Below, piece by piece: positions 1-6,963 of a DNA stretch of 25,584 bases. The position numbers and the translations under genes were made by a program. Below the pieces are notes generated by a model that was given only the letters and a program-made list of their open reading frames with translations, ran no database searches and was not told the DNA's origin. The stretch comes from an uncultured Candidatus Melainabacteria bacterium (GTDB lineage: Bacteria; Cyanobacteriota; Vampirovibrionia; Gastranaerophilales; Gastranaerophilaceae), in the NCBI GenBank assembly GCA_934693215.1, contig CAKUVB010000003.1, positions 1 through 25,584 of the forward strand, in the 5' to 3' direction. Numbering within the stretch: the stretch's first letter is position 1; each line of letters starts with the position of its first letter.

Positions 1-485
1 CCTTTGTCCCAGATCTTCTTCAGTGCCCACCACTCAGACTCAATAAATGTGTTGTGATAAGTTACATACGGATCATCCATATCAGCCCAGAAACCTACAG
101 TATTAGAGAAATCCTCCCACATACCTTTGTATTTCCATACAGACTCTTTACACTTTTTGATAAATGGCTCAACACCATATTTCTCAAGCATCCAGTTCTC
201 ATAAGCACCGTCTTCTATAGCTTTTAGACCGATAGCTACAGCATGTTTACACCATTCTTCTTTTAGCGGACAATTACATCTTGCCTCAACAGTATTTTTC
301 TTAAAAATTAAATCTGTAGTATAAGCATCTTGATAATTACCTTTAACTTTCGCCTTATAGAAATTTTTCACAGGCTCAGCATTCATTACCATATCTTTTT
401 GGTAATATTCATAACCCCTACGCCAACTACCGGCAGAAGCTAAATCTTTTATCGTCTTGTAATTAAATTGAAAAACTTTACTCAT
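1..485 (-). CDS. SWIM zinc-finger protein, N-terminal part (truncated by window edge)
   Basis: The reading frame opens at the ATG read from 485 on the minus strand and runs off the left edge, so only about 161 N-terminal residues are visible. Residues 70-81 form a SWIM zinc finger: C70-x-C72, then C79-x-H81 (CNCPLKEEWCKH). SWIM fingers bind zinc and often sit at the N-terminus of SWI2/SNF2-type helicases, or in proteins that act on DNA or other proteins. The rest of this protein, possibly a helicase, is outside the window and cannot be judged. The start is fixed by an in-frame stop (TAA) just upstream. No Shine-Dalgarno lies at normal distance; an AAGG sits about 17 nt upstream. The gene is divergent from the cysteine-cluster gene at 663. 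The SWIM call is firm; the helicase idea is inference from family context. Confidence 0.75.
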   Translation of the reverse strand, partial: MSKVFQFNYKTIKDLASAGSWRRGYEYYQKDMVMNAEPVKNFYKAKVKGNYQDAYTTDLIFKKNTVEARCNCPLKEEWCKHAVAIGLKAIEDGAYENWMLEKYGVEPFIKKCKESVWKYKGMWEDFSNTVGFWADMDDPYVTYHNTFIESEWWALKKIWDK

Positions 486-533
486 TGAATAGAGTTACTC
501 ATCCTTTTCGGGTTTTAAAAAATCTCGCAAAAC

Positions 534-597
534 TGACAGAATATAAAACAAAGCTTCCACAACAATCATTCTGTCAATTGTTGATTACATTCTGACA
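534..597. promoter_or_regulatory. Three copies of a TGACAGAAT-like motif in a divergent promoter region
   Basis: TGACAGAAT at 534-542 and its exact reverse complement ATTCTGTCA at 568-576 form a 9-bp inverted repeat with a 25-nt spacer. A third, one-mismatch copy (ATTCTGACA) follows at about 589-597. They lie between the divergent SWIM-protein and YkgJ-family genes, where an operator would be expected. On the minus strand the middle copy also contains a perfect TTGACA, so part of the signal could be a -35 box. No known regulator is assigned. Confidence 0.4.
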
Positions 598-628
598 TAA
601 AATATAAAAAAAAACAAGCAGTAACTCG

Positions 629-656
629 TTGTAAAAAAAGTTTTATAAATTATAAT
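629..656 (+). promoter_or_regulatory. Promoter of the cysteine-cluster gene, likely leaderless
   Basis: A TTGTAA -35-like box at 629-634, a 16-nt spacer and a perfect TATAAT at 651-656. Only six bases separate the -10 box from the ATG at 663, so the expected transcription start falls on the start codon. There is no Shine-Dalgarno, which fits a leaderless mRNA. Confidence 0.6.
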
Positions 657-662
657 TTTACT

Positions 663-1214
663 ATGCTTAAACGATATGAAAAATTTTTAAAAGATTTTGA
701 CAAAAAACTAAAAAAATATTTTACGGAACAAAAGGAATACATCTGTTGCAAAGAAGGTTGTGCAGGCTGTTGTGAAGTCGGAGATTATCCTTTTTCACAG
801 TTAGAAATGATGTACATTATGGAAGGGTTTAAAAAACTTCCTGTTGATTTGCGTAAACAAATAAAAAACAACTTAGACAATGTCAAAAACAACAGACATT
901 CTGAGCATTTTTATTACCAATGCCCTTTTTTAATTGATAAAAAATGTGCCGTATACAAATATCGTGGAATAACTTGTAGAACTTTTGGTTTAGCATATTT
1001 AATTGATAAAAAAACAAAACAAGTAAAAATCCCTCAATGCAGTAATGAAGACTTGAATTTTAGCAAAGTTTTTGATGGAAATGAAATCTCTATTGAGCCT
1101 ATAAAAGAAAACCTTGATTTACCCTCTGTTATTGATAGCAAATTAGCAAAAAGTCATAAGCTTGAATTTGGAGAAATTCGTTCTCTTGTGAATTGGTTTC
1201 CTGACAATCAATAG
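663..1214 (+). CDS. YkgJ family cysteine cluster protein
   Basis: A 183-residue protein with a lysine-rich N-terminal helix followed by the YkgJ/Fli-type cysteine cluster (UPF0153, putative zinc- or iron-chelating). Cysteines 28, 29, 33, 36 and 37 (CCKEGCAGCC) open the cluster. Later QCPFL, KKC and ITCRTFG cysteines complete the usual C-rich pattern with the conserved Y-x-x-R-x-x-x-C-R context. The biochemical function of the family is unknown; metal binding is the accepted guess. It is a stand-alone cytosolic protein with no signal peptide. It lies 62 bp upstream of bioF on the same strand, but bioF has its own promoter, so a role in biotin synthesis is not implied. The start codon appears to coincide with the transcription start. 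Confidence 0.85.
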   Translation: MLKRYEKFLKDFDKKLKKYFTEQKEYICCKEGCAGCCEVGDYPFSQLEMMYIMEGFKKLPVDLRKQIKNNLDNVKNNRHSEHFYYQCPFLIDKKCAVYKYRGITCRTFGLAYLIDKKTKQVKIPQCSNEDLNFSKVFDGNEISIEPIKENLDLPSVIDSKLAKSHKLEFGEIRSLVNWFPDNQ

Positions 1215-1241
1215 ATTTAATATAATAACCGAGATTACGAA

Positions 1242-1270
1242 TTAACTGAAAATTAAATTTGTAGTAAAAT
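1242..1270 (+). promoter_or_regulatory. Promoter of the bioF-bioG-bioC operon, likely leaderless
   Basis: A TTAACT -35-like box at 1242-1247 (four of six consensus bases), a 17-nt spacer and TAAAAT at 1265-1270. Six bases then lead to the bioF ATG at 1277. No Shine-Dalgarno is present in this gap, so transcription should start on or next to the start codon. Confidence 0.55.
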
Positions 1271-1276
1271 TATCTT

Positions 1277-2425
1277 ATGCAAAATATAGAAGAAGAATTA
1301 AAATTATTAAAAGAAAACAATATGTTCAGACATATTTCACCTATAGAACAGAAACAAGGTGAATGTGCGATAGTAAATGGTAAAAAACTTATTAATTTTT
1401 CTTCAAATGATTATTTAGGATTAAGCACCAACAAAGAGTTGGTAGAAGAATTTTGTTCAGAATTTATCAAATCTCCTGAATTTTGTTTTTCTTCTGCATC
1501 AGCAAGACTTTTAAGTGGCACATCACAAATTTATAAAGATTTAGAAACAACCATTGCAAACTTGTTTCAAAAAGAAGCTGCATTGATTTTTAATACAGGA
1601 TATCAATGTAATCTTGGTGTTGTTTCAACTCTCGCAGGCAAAGGTGATGTGATATTCTGTGACAAACTGAATCATGCCAGCATCATTGACGGAATGCGTC
1701 TTTCAGAAGGCACATTTTATAGATACAAGCATCTTGATTACGAAAACTTAGAAGAATTATTAAAAAAACGCAGAGATAAATATAACAGAGCTATTATTAT
1801 CTCTGAATCCGTATTCAGTATGGACGGTGATATTGCTGATATTGACAGACTTGTAGAATTAAAAAAGAAATATAATACATTACTAATGATAGATGAAGCC
1901 CATGCGTTTGGTGCCGTTGATGAGAACTGTGCCGGCATGTCTAATTATAAAGATGTGGATATTATTACTGCAACTTTTGGAAAAGCTTTGGCATCTTTTG
2001 GTGCTTTTGCAGTTGCAAATAAAAATATAATTGAATATTTAATAAACAAAGCTCGTTCATTTATTTTTTCAACTTCAATACCACCAGTAAACATTATGTG
2101 GACAAATTGGCTACTGACTGAAAAAAGAAATATTGTAGAGCAACAACGAGAAAAATTATCTAAATTAATTATTCAAGTACATAAATATTTAATAGAAATA
2201 GGTTTGGATACAATATCCGAAACTCAAATTATTCCAATCGTAATGAAAAGCCCTGATAAAGCAGAAAAAATAGCACAAAAGCTTTGTGAATGTGGGTATT
2301 TTGTTTTACCAATAAGACCACCATCAGTCCCTATTGGAACATCTCGCTTAAGGCTTTCACTTACTGCTAATATGGAATTTGAACAAGTAAAACGACTTTT
2401 TGATGTGATAAAAAATGAAATATAA
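1277..2425 (+). CDS. bioF: 8-amino-7-oxononanoate synthase (KAPA synthase)
   Basis: A PLP-dependent alpha-oxoamine synthase of 382 residues, the usual family length. It condenses pimeloyl-ACP (or -CoA) with L-alanine, releasing CO2, to give 8-amino-7-oxononanoate, the first committed step of biotin ring assembly in the cytosol. Visible family landmarks are the N-terminal NFSSNDYLGLS, the glycine/aromatic GYQCN cofactor-stacking region, the conserved NHASIIDG, DEAHAFGA (PLP-ring aspartate and histidine) and the TFGKA Schiff-base motif with the lysine at about residue 236. Related synthases for 2-amino-3-ketobutyrate or 5-aminolevulinate share the fold, but the immediate bioG and bioC neighbours settle the assignment. 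The stop overlaps the bioG start by 11 bp. Confidence 0.93.
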   Translation: MQNIEEELKLLKENNMFRHISPIEQKQGECAIVNGKKLINFSSNDYLGLSTNKELVEEFCSEFIKSPEFCFSSASARLLSGTSQIYKDLETTIANLFQKEAALIFNTGYQCNLGVVSTLAGKGDVIFCDKLNHASIIDGMRLSEGTFYRYKHLDYENLEELLKKRRDKYNRAIIISESVFSMDGDIADIDRLVELKKKYNTLLMIDEAHAFGAVDENCAGMSNYKDVDIITATFGKALASFGAFAVANKNIIEYLINKARSFIFSTSIPPVNIMWTNWLLTEKRNIVEQQREKLSKLIIQVHKYLIEIGLDTISETQIIPIVMKSPDKAEKIAQKLCECGYFVLPIRPPSVPIGTSRLRLSLTANMEFEQVKRLFDVIKNEI

Positions 2426-3035
2426 ATTTTATGAAAACAACAATAATAAATTAATAATCTTTTTCAATGGTTGGGGTATGGACGAAATCATTGTTTCTCA
2501 CCTTGATAAAGAAGATTACGACTTGCTAATTCTTTATGATTATAGGGATTTAGATATAGATTTCCCAAACCTTGATAAATATAAAAAAAAATATATTATT
2601 GGTTGGTCAATGGGAGTAATGATTTCAACTTTATTTGATAACGAATTTGGAAACATAAAAAAATATATTGCGATAAACGGAACACCAAAACCTATTGACG
2701 ATGAATATGGTATTCCTACTAGAGTTTACAAATTAACAGTTAGAGGTTTTAATCAATCCAGTTGTCAAAAATTTATGGAACGAATGTTTGACAATATCCC
2801 GCCCATTAATAAATTTTCAAATAGAAGTTTAGACTCACAAAAAGAAGAACTACAAAACCTTATGGGTGTTGAAGGCAGATATATTTCTTTCGATAAAGTT
2901 ATTATTTCTGATAACGATAAAATTATTCCAACAAAAAATCAGTTGAATTATTGGAAGAATCCTGTCATTATAAATAAGATTGAAGGTGGTCATTGTCCAT
3001 TTTTTAAGTTTAGTAAGTGGTCAGAAATTTTATGA
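2415..3035 (+). CDS. bioG: Pimeloyl-ACP methyl ester esterase, BioG type
   Basis: A 206-residue alpha/beta hydrolase of the DUF452/BioG family. It should cleave the methyl ester of pimeloyl-ACP methyl ester, ending the disguised fatty-acid cycle and handing pimeloyl-ACP to BioF. The nucleophile elbow GWSMG places the serine at about residue 65. An acidic stretch SDNDK near residues 165-170 and GGHCPF with His at about 193 supply the rest of the triad. FFNGWGMDE near the N-terminus is typical of BioG. BioG replaces BioH in scattered lineages. The gene overlaps bioF by 11 bp and bioC by 4 bp, consistent with translational coupling in one operon. Confidence 0.88.
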   Translation: MKYKFYENNNNKLIIFFNGWGMDEIIVSHLDKEDYDLLILYDYRDLDIDFPNLDKYKKKYIIGWSMGVMISTLFDNEFGNIKKYIAINGTPKPIDDEYGIPTRVYKLTVRGFNQSSCQKFMERMFDNIPPINKFSNRSLDSQKEELQNLMGVEGRYISFDKVIISDNDKIIPTKNQLNYWKNPVIINKIEGGHCPFFKFSKWSEIL

Positions 3036-3754
3036 TAGATAAAACTCTTGTTAAAAAAAGATTTAGCCGAAATTTAAAAACATACAAAGATAACTCTGTC
3101 GTGCAAAACAAAATGGCAGATAAACTTGTTGAAATGATTAATTTTCAGCCTAAAAAAATATTGGAATTAGGTTGTGGAAGTGGACTTTTAACAGAAAAAC
3201 TAATAAAAATTTTCAATACGACAACTTATGATGCTATTGATATTGTAGAAGATTGCGAAAAGTATATTAAAGAAATTTCACCAAGTATAAATTTTTATCA
3301 TTCGGATATTGAAACTTTCAATTTTCAAGACAAGTACGATTTGATTATCTCTAATGCTGTATTCCAATGGATAGAAGATTTACCTCTTTTTATTGAAGGT
3401 TTAAAAAAATGTTTAAACAAAAATGGGATATTACTATTTTCAACATTTGGGACAGATAATTTGTTAGAGATATCTAAATTAACAGGCGAAGGTTTAAAAT
3501 ATATGACCGTTCAAGAATTAAATTCATTACTACACCCACAAGAGATATTCGAAGATAAAATTATGCTTAACTTTGACACTCCAAAAGATGTCTTAAAACA
3601 TCTAAAATATACAGGAGTTAATGCAATAAACAATAAACATTGGACAAAATCAGATTTAAAATATTTTGAAAACGGATATCATAAACTTTGTCCAAATAAC
3701 ATTGCACTCACCTATAACCCTATATATGTTTTAATTTCTCCAAATATAAAGTAA
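3032..3754 (+). CDS. bioC: Malonyl-ACP O-methyltransferase
   Basis: A SAM-dependent class I methyltransferase of 240 residues. BioC methylates the free carboxyl of malonyl-ACP so that the fatty-acid machinery can extend it to pimeloyl-ACP methyl ester. Motif I is ILELGCGSGLLTEKL, and the family-specific NAVFQWIEDL and LLFSTFGTDNL segments follow. The N-terminus VKKRFSRNLKTYKDNSVVQ matches the BioC opening. I chose the ATG at 3032, which overlaps the bioG stop as ATGA, over a GTG at 3017 that would add five unsupported residues. bioA, bioD and bioB are not in this window. No terminator is visible downstream. Confidence 0.88.
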   Translation: MIDKTLVKKRFSRNLKTYKDNSVVQNKMADKLVEMINFQPKKILELGCGSGLLTEKLIKIFNTTTYDAIDIVEDCEKYIKEISPSINFYHSDIETFNFQDKYDLIISNAVFQWIEDLPLFIEGLKKCLNKNGILLFSTFGTDNLLEISKLTGEGLKYMTVQELNSLLHPQEIFEDKIMLNFDTPKDVLKHLKYTGVNAINNKHWTKSDLKYFENGYHKLCPNNIALTYNPIYVLISPNIK

Positions 3755-3769
3755 TACTAAATTCCCCTA

Positions 3770-3798
3770 TTTACCATTAAATAAGACTATGATAAAAT
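3770..3798 (+). promoter_or_regulatory. Candidate promoter for the 770-residue protein gene
   Basis: TTTACC at 3770-3775 and TAAAAT at 3793-3798 with a 17-nt spacer, placing the start about 35 nt before the ATG. The match is moderate in very AT-rich DNA, so other -10 boxes nearer the gene (around 3813-3825) cannot be excluded. Confidence 0.35.
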
Positions 3799-3839
3799 AC
3801 TTGTAAATTGATTTTATATTATAAAGGTTTATTGAGAAG

Positions 3840-6152
3840 ATGAATATTATAGAAATTAAGAATAATTTAGTTAAACTTAGTTATAATGAAGATATTACCC
3901 TATCATCATTTATAAAAATTTCAGATGTATACAATTCATATATTGCACAAATTTTGCATCTAGAAGCTTCAAGAATAGGCAAAATTGCAATAGCAAGAAT
4001 TCTATTCAATTATAAATGTGGTATTCAAGCTTATGACGGTTCTATACCTTCTATCCAATCAGAAGTTGAATTATTAGATGACGATTTCTTTTTAAATTCG
4101 TTAGATAAATCCGAACCTTTAGTTATGGGTAAATTAGCACAAAAAGATTCTGAAGTGGTTGTATCTTCTCGCCTACTTATGGATAAACCTATTATTTGTG
4201 CTGAAAAATCTTATCAATATTCACTTCTTTTAGAAAATATTATTAAACAAAACGAAGAAAACTCAAGAAAAACTGTAGTCATTGACGTTGTTGGTGATAT
4301 TAAAGGTAATAAACTTGTAGCAACGGAAGATTTTAAACTTCCATTAGACAAAAATTCAATAGATTACATTTTTGATAGAGGATTTGATGACTTAACCCCT
4401 GAAAACAAAGCTTTTATACAAGATATTTTTTCAGAATTAAATGATTATATCAAAACAGTTGAATATATTCCGTTCAAAGATTTTAATGCAGTTATTGAAT
4501 ATGAATTTAAACGCACTCAACAATTACAGTTGATTATCTTAAAGAATAGACTTACTCAATTTGAAAAACTTGGTATTTTTGCTCAAAATCAAAATGAATT
4601 CAAAGTTTTGACAGATAGATTAAAGTCTGATGACACATTGATTATTGATGTTTCAAAATTATCAGATTCTCTACAAAGAGAATATATCAACTATGTTTAT
4701 GATTGTATGAATTCAATCAACGCAAACTTCTATGCGTTTGTGTCTTTGAACAATAATAATTCTAATACTGAAACATTACATACAGTATTGGGCAGTAAAA
4801 ATGTATTTCCGTTAATAGCTTGCCCTTATTCATACAAACATTTAGCAGAACTTAAACAATGTTCTAAAAATATGTTTATGTTCACACCTATTAAACAACA
4901 AGCTGATTTTGGGGCTTATAATATTTATTTAAACAAGCTTGCAGAAGATGAATACATTTTGTATGGAAAATCTACTAAATTCACACCTTTAATCGTTAAA
5001 TTGGAAGAAGTGACCGATTTTCCTAAAGTTACAAAAGAACCTTTGATAGAAGAAGTCGTACCATCATTTGACGAAATAGATATTAACGAAACAGAGAATA
5101 ACCCGGAACAAGAAACAACTGTTTTAGAAGAACAACCTGTTGAACAACCTTCTGCTCAAAAAGTTGAAGATAACAATTTGTCATTTGCAAGTTTAATGGA
5201 AAACCAAACAAATGAACTCGCAACACCCGATAAGGAAAATGTTGAAATTTCAGAAGATGTTGAAGAAGTAGAAACTGTAGAAGATGACGAAGTTGTTAAA
5301 GAAGAAACAGATAACAAAGAAGAAGTTGAAGCTATCGAAGATATAGAAGAAGCACCATCTGAGCCAATAAATACAACTCCTGAATTTGATTATGAAGCTG
5401 AGTTAAAAGCTCAATTAGCAGATATTAACATTTCTGATGATGATATAGCTGATGTTGTTGCCCAAACAAAAGGTACAGAAATCATAAAAGGAGTAAACGA
5501 TAATATTGATGAAGTTTCTCAAACAGAAATAGAAGAAGAAAAGCCAAGCTTAAACCCAAGCGATTTGTTCAAAGCTAATGACGATACTTCTGTTGATTCT
5601 GACGAACCTGAAGAAGATTCTGATTTGACAGATGAAGATTTGGATATGATAGAAGCTTTAGGAGTTGATGTTGACTCAGATGAATCAACGCAAAGCGAAC
5701 CTCAAGGTAATTTTCCAGAACAATCTGTAACACCTCAAGAGGTTAAAGAAGAAGAAATTGAAGAAGTAGAAAAAAAAACTTCTATAACTGATGAAATCTT
5801 ACAAGAAGAAGCTGAAAGAAAAGCTCAAGAAGAAGCTCAAAAAGTTGACCCTGTAGAAGAAATGATAGAAAAACCTGAAGCATTACCTGAGCATAAAGAG
5901 AAGGCAAAAGCACTTGAAACAAAAGAAGGACATACTCCGATTGTTCCTGTATATTCAGCTGAAATTCCTGATGAAGATGTTGTAGAAAGTGATGTTGTCA
6001 ATCAAGGTGACAAGGTTGAACATTCCGAATTTGGACGTGGTATTGTTGAAAAGATAATCAACTATGGGGATAGAACATTATGTTCTGTAAACTTTGAACA
6101 AGTTGGTAGAAGATTATTAGACCCTAAAATTTCAGAACTTAAGAAGCTTTAG
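3840..6152 (+). CDS. Unknown large acidic protein with a C-terminal Tudor-like domain; possible degenerate HerA-like N-terminus
   Basis: A 770-residue cytosolic protein in three parts. Residues 1 to about 385 are globular. They open with a beta-rich stretch resembling the HAS-barrel of HerA/FtsK-type ATPases, followed by alternating hydrophobic strands (TVVIDVVGDIKG, DTLIIDVSKLSD), but no Walker A GxxGxGK[ST] is visible where one would be expected. Residues about 388-715 are a glutamate/aspartate-rich, low-complexity, probably disordered linker. Residues about 720-770 (GDKVEHSEFGRGIVEKI...VNFEQVGRRLL) resemble the small Tudor-like domain at the C-terminus of UvrD/PcrA helicases, which contacts RNA polymerase in those proteins. 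The Tudor-like call is fairly good; the HerA resemblance is a weak impression. Function is unknown. The 3' end overlaps the convergent downstream gene by 14 bp. Confidence 0.75.
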   Translation: MNIIEIKNNLVKLSYNEDITLSSFIKISDVYNSYIAQILHLEASRIGKIAIARILFNYKCGIQAYDGSIPSIQSEVELLDDDFFLNSLDKSEPLVMGKLAQKDSEVVVSSRLLMDKPIICAEKSYQYSLLLENIIKQNEENSRKTVVIDVVGDIKGNKLVATEDFKLPLDKNSIDYIFDRGFDDLTPENKAFIQDIFSELNDYIKTVEYIPFKDFNAVIEYEFKRTQQLQLIILKNRLTQFEKLGIFAQNQNEFKVLTDRLKSDDTLIIDVSKLSDSLQREYINYVYDCMNSINANFYAFVSLNNNNSNTETLHTVLGSKNVFPLIACPYSYKHLAELKQCSKNMFMFTPIKQQADFGAYNIYLNKLAEDEYILYGKSTKFTPLIVKLEEVTDFPKVTKEPLIEEVVPSFDEIDINETENNPEQETTVLEEQPVEQPSAQKVEDNNLSFASLMENQTNELATPDKENVEISEDVEEVETVEDDEVVKEETDNKEEVEAIEDIEEAPSEPINTTPEFDYEAELKAQLADINISDDDIADVVAQTKGTEIIKGVNDNIDEVSQTEIEEEKPSLNPSDLFKANDDTSVDSDEPEEDSDLTDEDLDMIEALGVDVDSDESTQSEPQGNFPEQSVTPQEVKEEEIEEVEKKTSITDEILQEEAERKAQEEAQKVDPVEEMIEKPEALPEHKEKAKALETKEGHTPIVPVYSAEIPDEDVVESDVVNQGDKVEHSEFGRGIVEKIINYGDRTLCSVNFEQVGRRLLDPKISELKKL

Positions 6153-6855
6153 ATAGCATATTGAGTAATTTTTGCAACATTAATATCTTTTTAAGTCGCC
6201 AATTTACTTTTAATTTGATATCAGTAAATACTGTAGATAACAAAGACTTGTCGATGTAATATGATGACATTTCGGAAAATTTCCGATAAAAATTGAATGC
6301 AAATTTTTCTGCATCTTTGCCAAGTTGAATGACTTTCATGTTTTCAGCATCATCATCATTGCGAACATACAAAAGATGAAAATCTTTTTTAGGGTATTTT
6401 GCTTTCAACCTTTGACAAGCTTCTATAACTAAGCTTGAATTTGTTTCTTCATCTTCCTTTATCGTTGGGTCTTCAATGTATACTATTAAAATTTTTTTAG
6501 CATTATTCATACAAATGCGTAAATTCTTGATATATTTATCATATCTTAGCTTGACAGAAGGAAAATTATTTTCTACAGGTAATGCCGGATTATAATCAAA
6601 AGGATAAATAAACCCTGTTCTCATATCTTTATATTGCACCATTCCTTCTCGTGGAGTATTTTTAAGAATTGCAATATCTTTTTGTATCATAAAATTTTGA
6701 CAGCCAGAAAGTAAAAGATTCATACGGGTAAAAAAGTCACCACCACAAATTTTATCAAACGGAAAATCAAATATTTGTAATTCGTTTTCTTTAAGAATAT
6801 CAGATGTTATAGGTGTTGTACCTAAGCTAAATATTAAATCATACTTTTCTGCCAT
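6139..6855 (-). CDS. DUF1796-like protein (putative papain-like peptidase family, cysteine missing)
   Basis: A 238-residue soluble protein. The opening YDLIFSLGTTPITSDIL followed by FDFPFDKI and a GDFFTRMNLLL segment fits the DUF1796 family, described as putative papain-like cysteine peptidases and often found near glycan or capsule genes. In the family an Asn-Cys or similar pair normally follows FSLG; here it reads TTPIT, so the presumed nucleophile is absent. The second half (ILIVYIEDP..., FHLLYVRNDD) has the expected alternating strands. No signal peptide is seen. The gene is convergent with the acidic-protein gene (14-bp 3' overlap) and divergent from pfp. Family membership is from memory of motif shape; activity is doubtful. 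Confidence 0.6.
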   Translation of the reverse strand: MAEKYDLIFSLGTTPITSDILKENELQIFDFPFDKICGGDFFTRMNLLLSGCQNFMIQKDIAILKNTPREGMVQYKDMRTGFIYPFDYNPALPVENNFPSVKLRYDKYIKNLRICMNNAKKILIVYIEDPTIKEDEETNSSLVIEACQRLKAKYPKKDFHLLYVRNDDDAENMKVIQLGKDAEKFAFNFYRKFSEMSSYYIDKSLLSTVFTDIKLKVNWRLKKILMLQKLLNMLSKAS

Positions 6856-6861
6856 ATTATC

Positions 6862-6870
6862 AGTGTAACA
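6862..6870 (-). promoter_or_regulatory. Extended -10 promoter of the DUF1796-like gene, likely leaderless
   Basis: Read on the minus strand, TGTTACACT is an extended -10 element (TG, one base, TACACT). Exactly six bases separate it from the ATG at 6855. There is no Shine-Dalgarno and no -35 match. Confidence 0.4.
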
Positions 6871-6922
6871 TATTTTTTTATAATAGATATAATTTAAAAG
6901 TAGTAAATTATTCTTGTTGAGA

Positions 6923-6928
6923 TATAAT
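6923..6928 (+). promoter_or_regulatory. -10 box of the pfp promoter
   Basis: A perfect TATAAT at 6923-6928, about 36 nt upstream of the pfp start codon, gives a short leader that carries the Shine-Dalgarno. No convincing -35 box lies 16-18 nt upstream. An in-frame TTG start at 6931 lies inside this transcript start zone and is therefore unlikely to be used. Confidence 0.45.
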
Positions 6929-6963
6929 AGTTGTTGACAATTGATAAGAAAAGGAAGGCGAAA

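Noticed and set aside
6931..6963. A TTG start for pfp at 6931
   Set aside because: It falls within the expected transcription start zone after the -10 box at 6923-6928, while the ATG at 6964 has an excellent AAGGAAGG five bases ahead.
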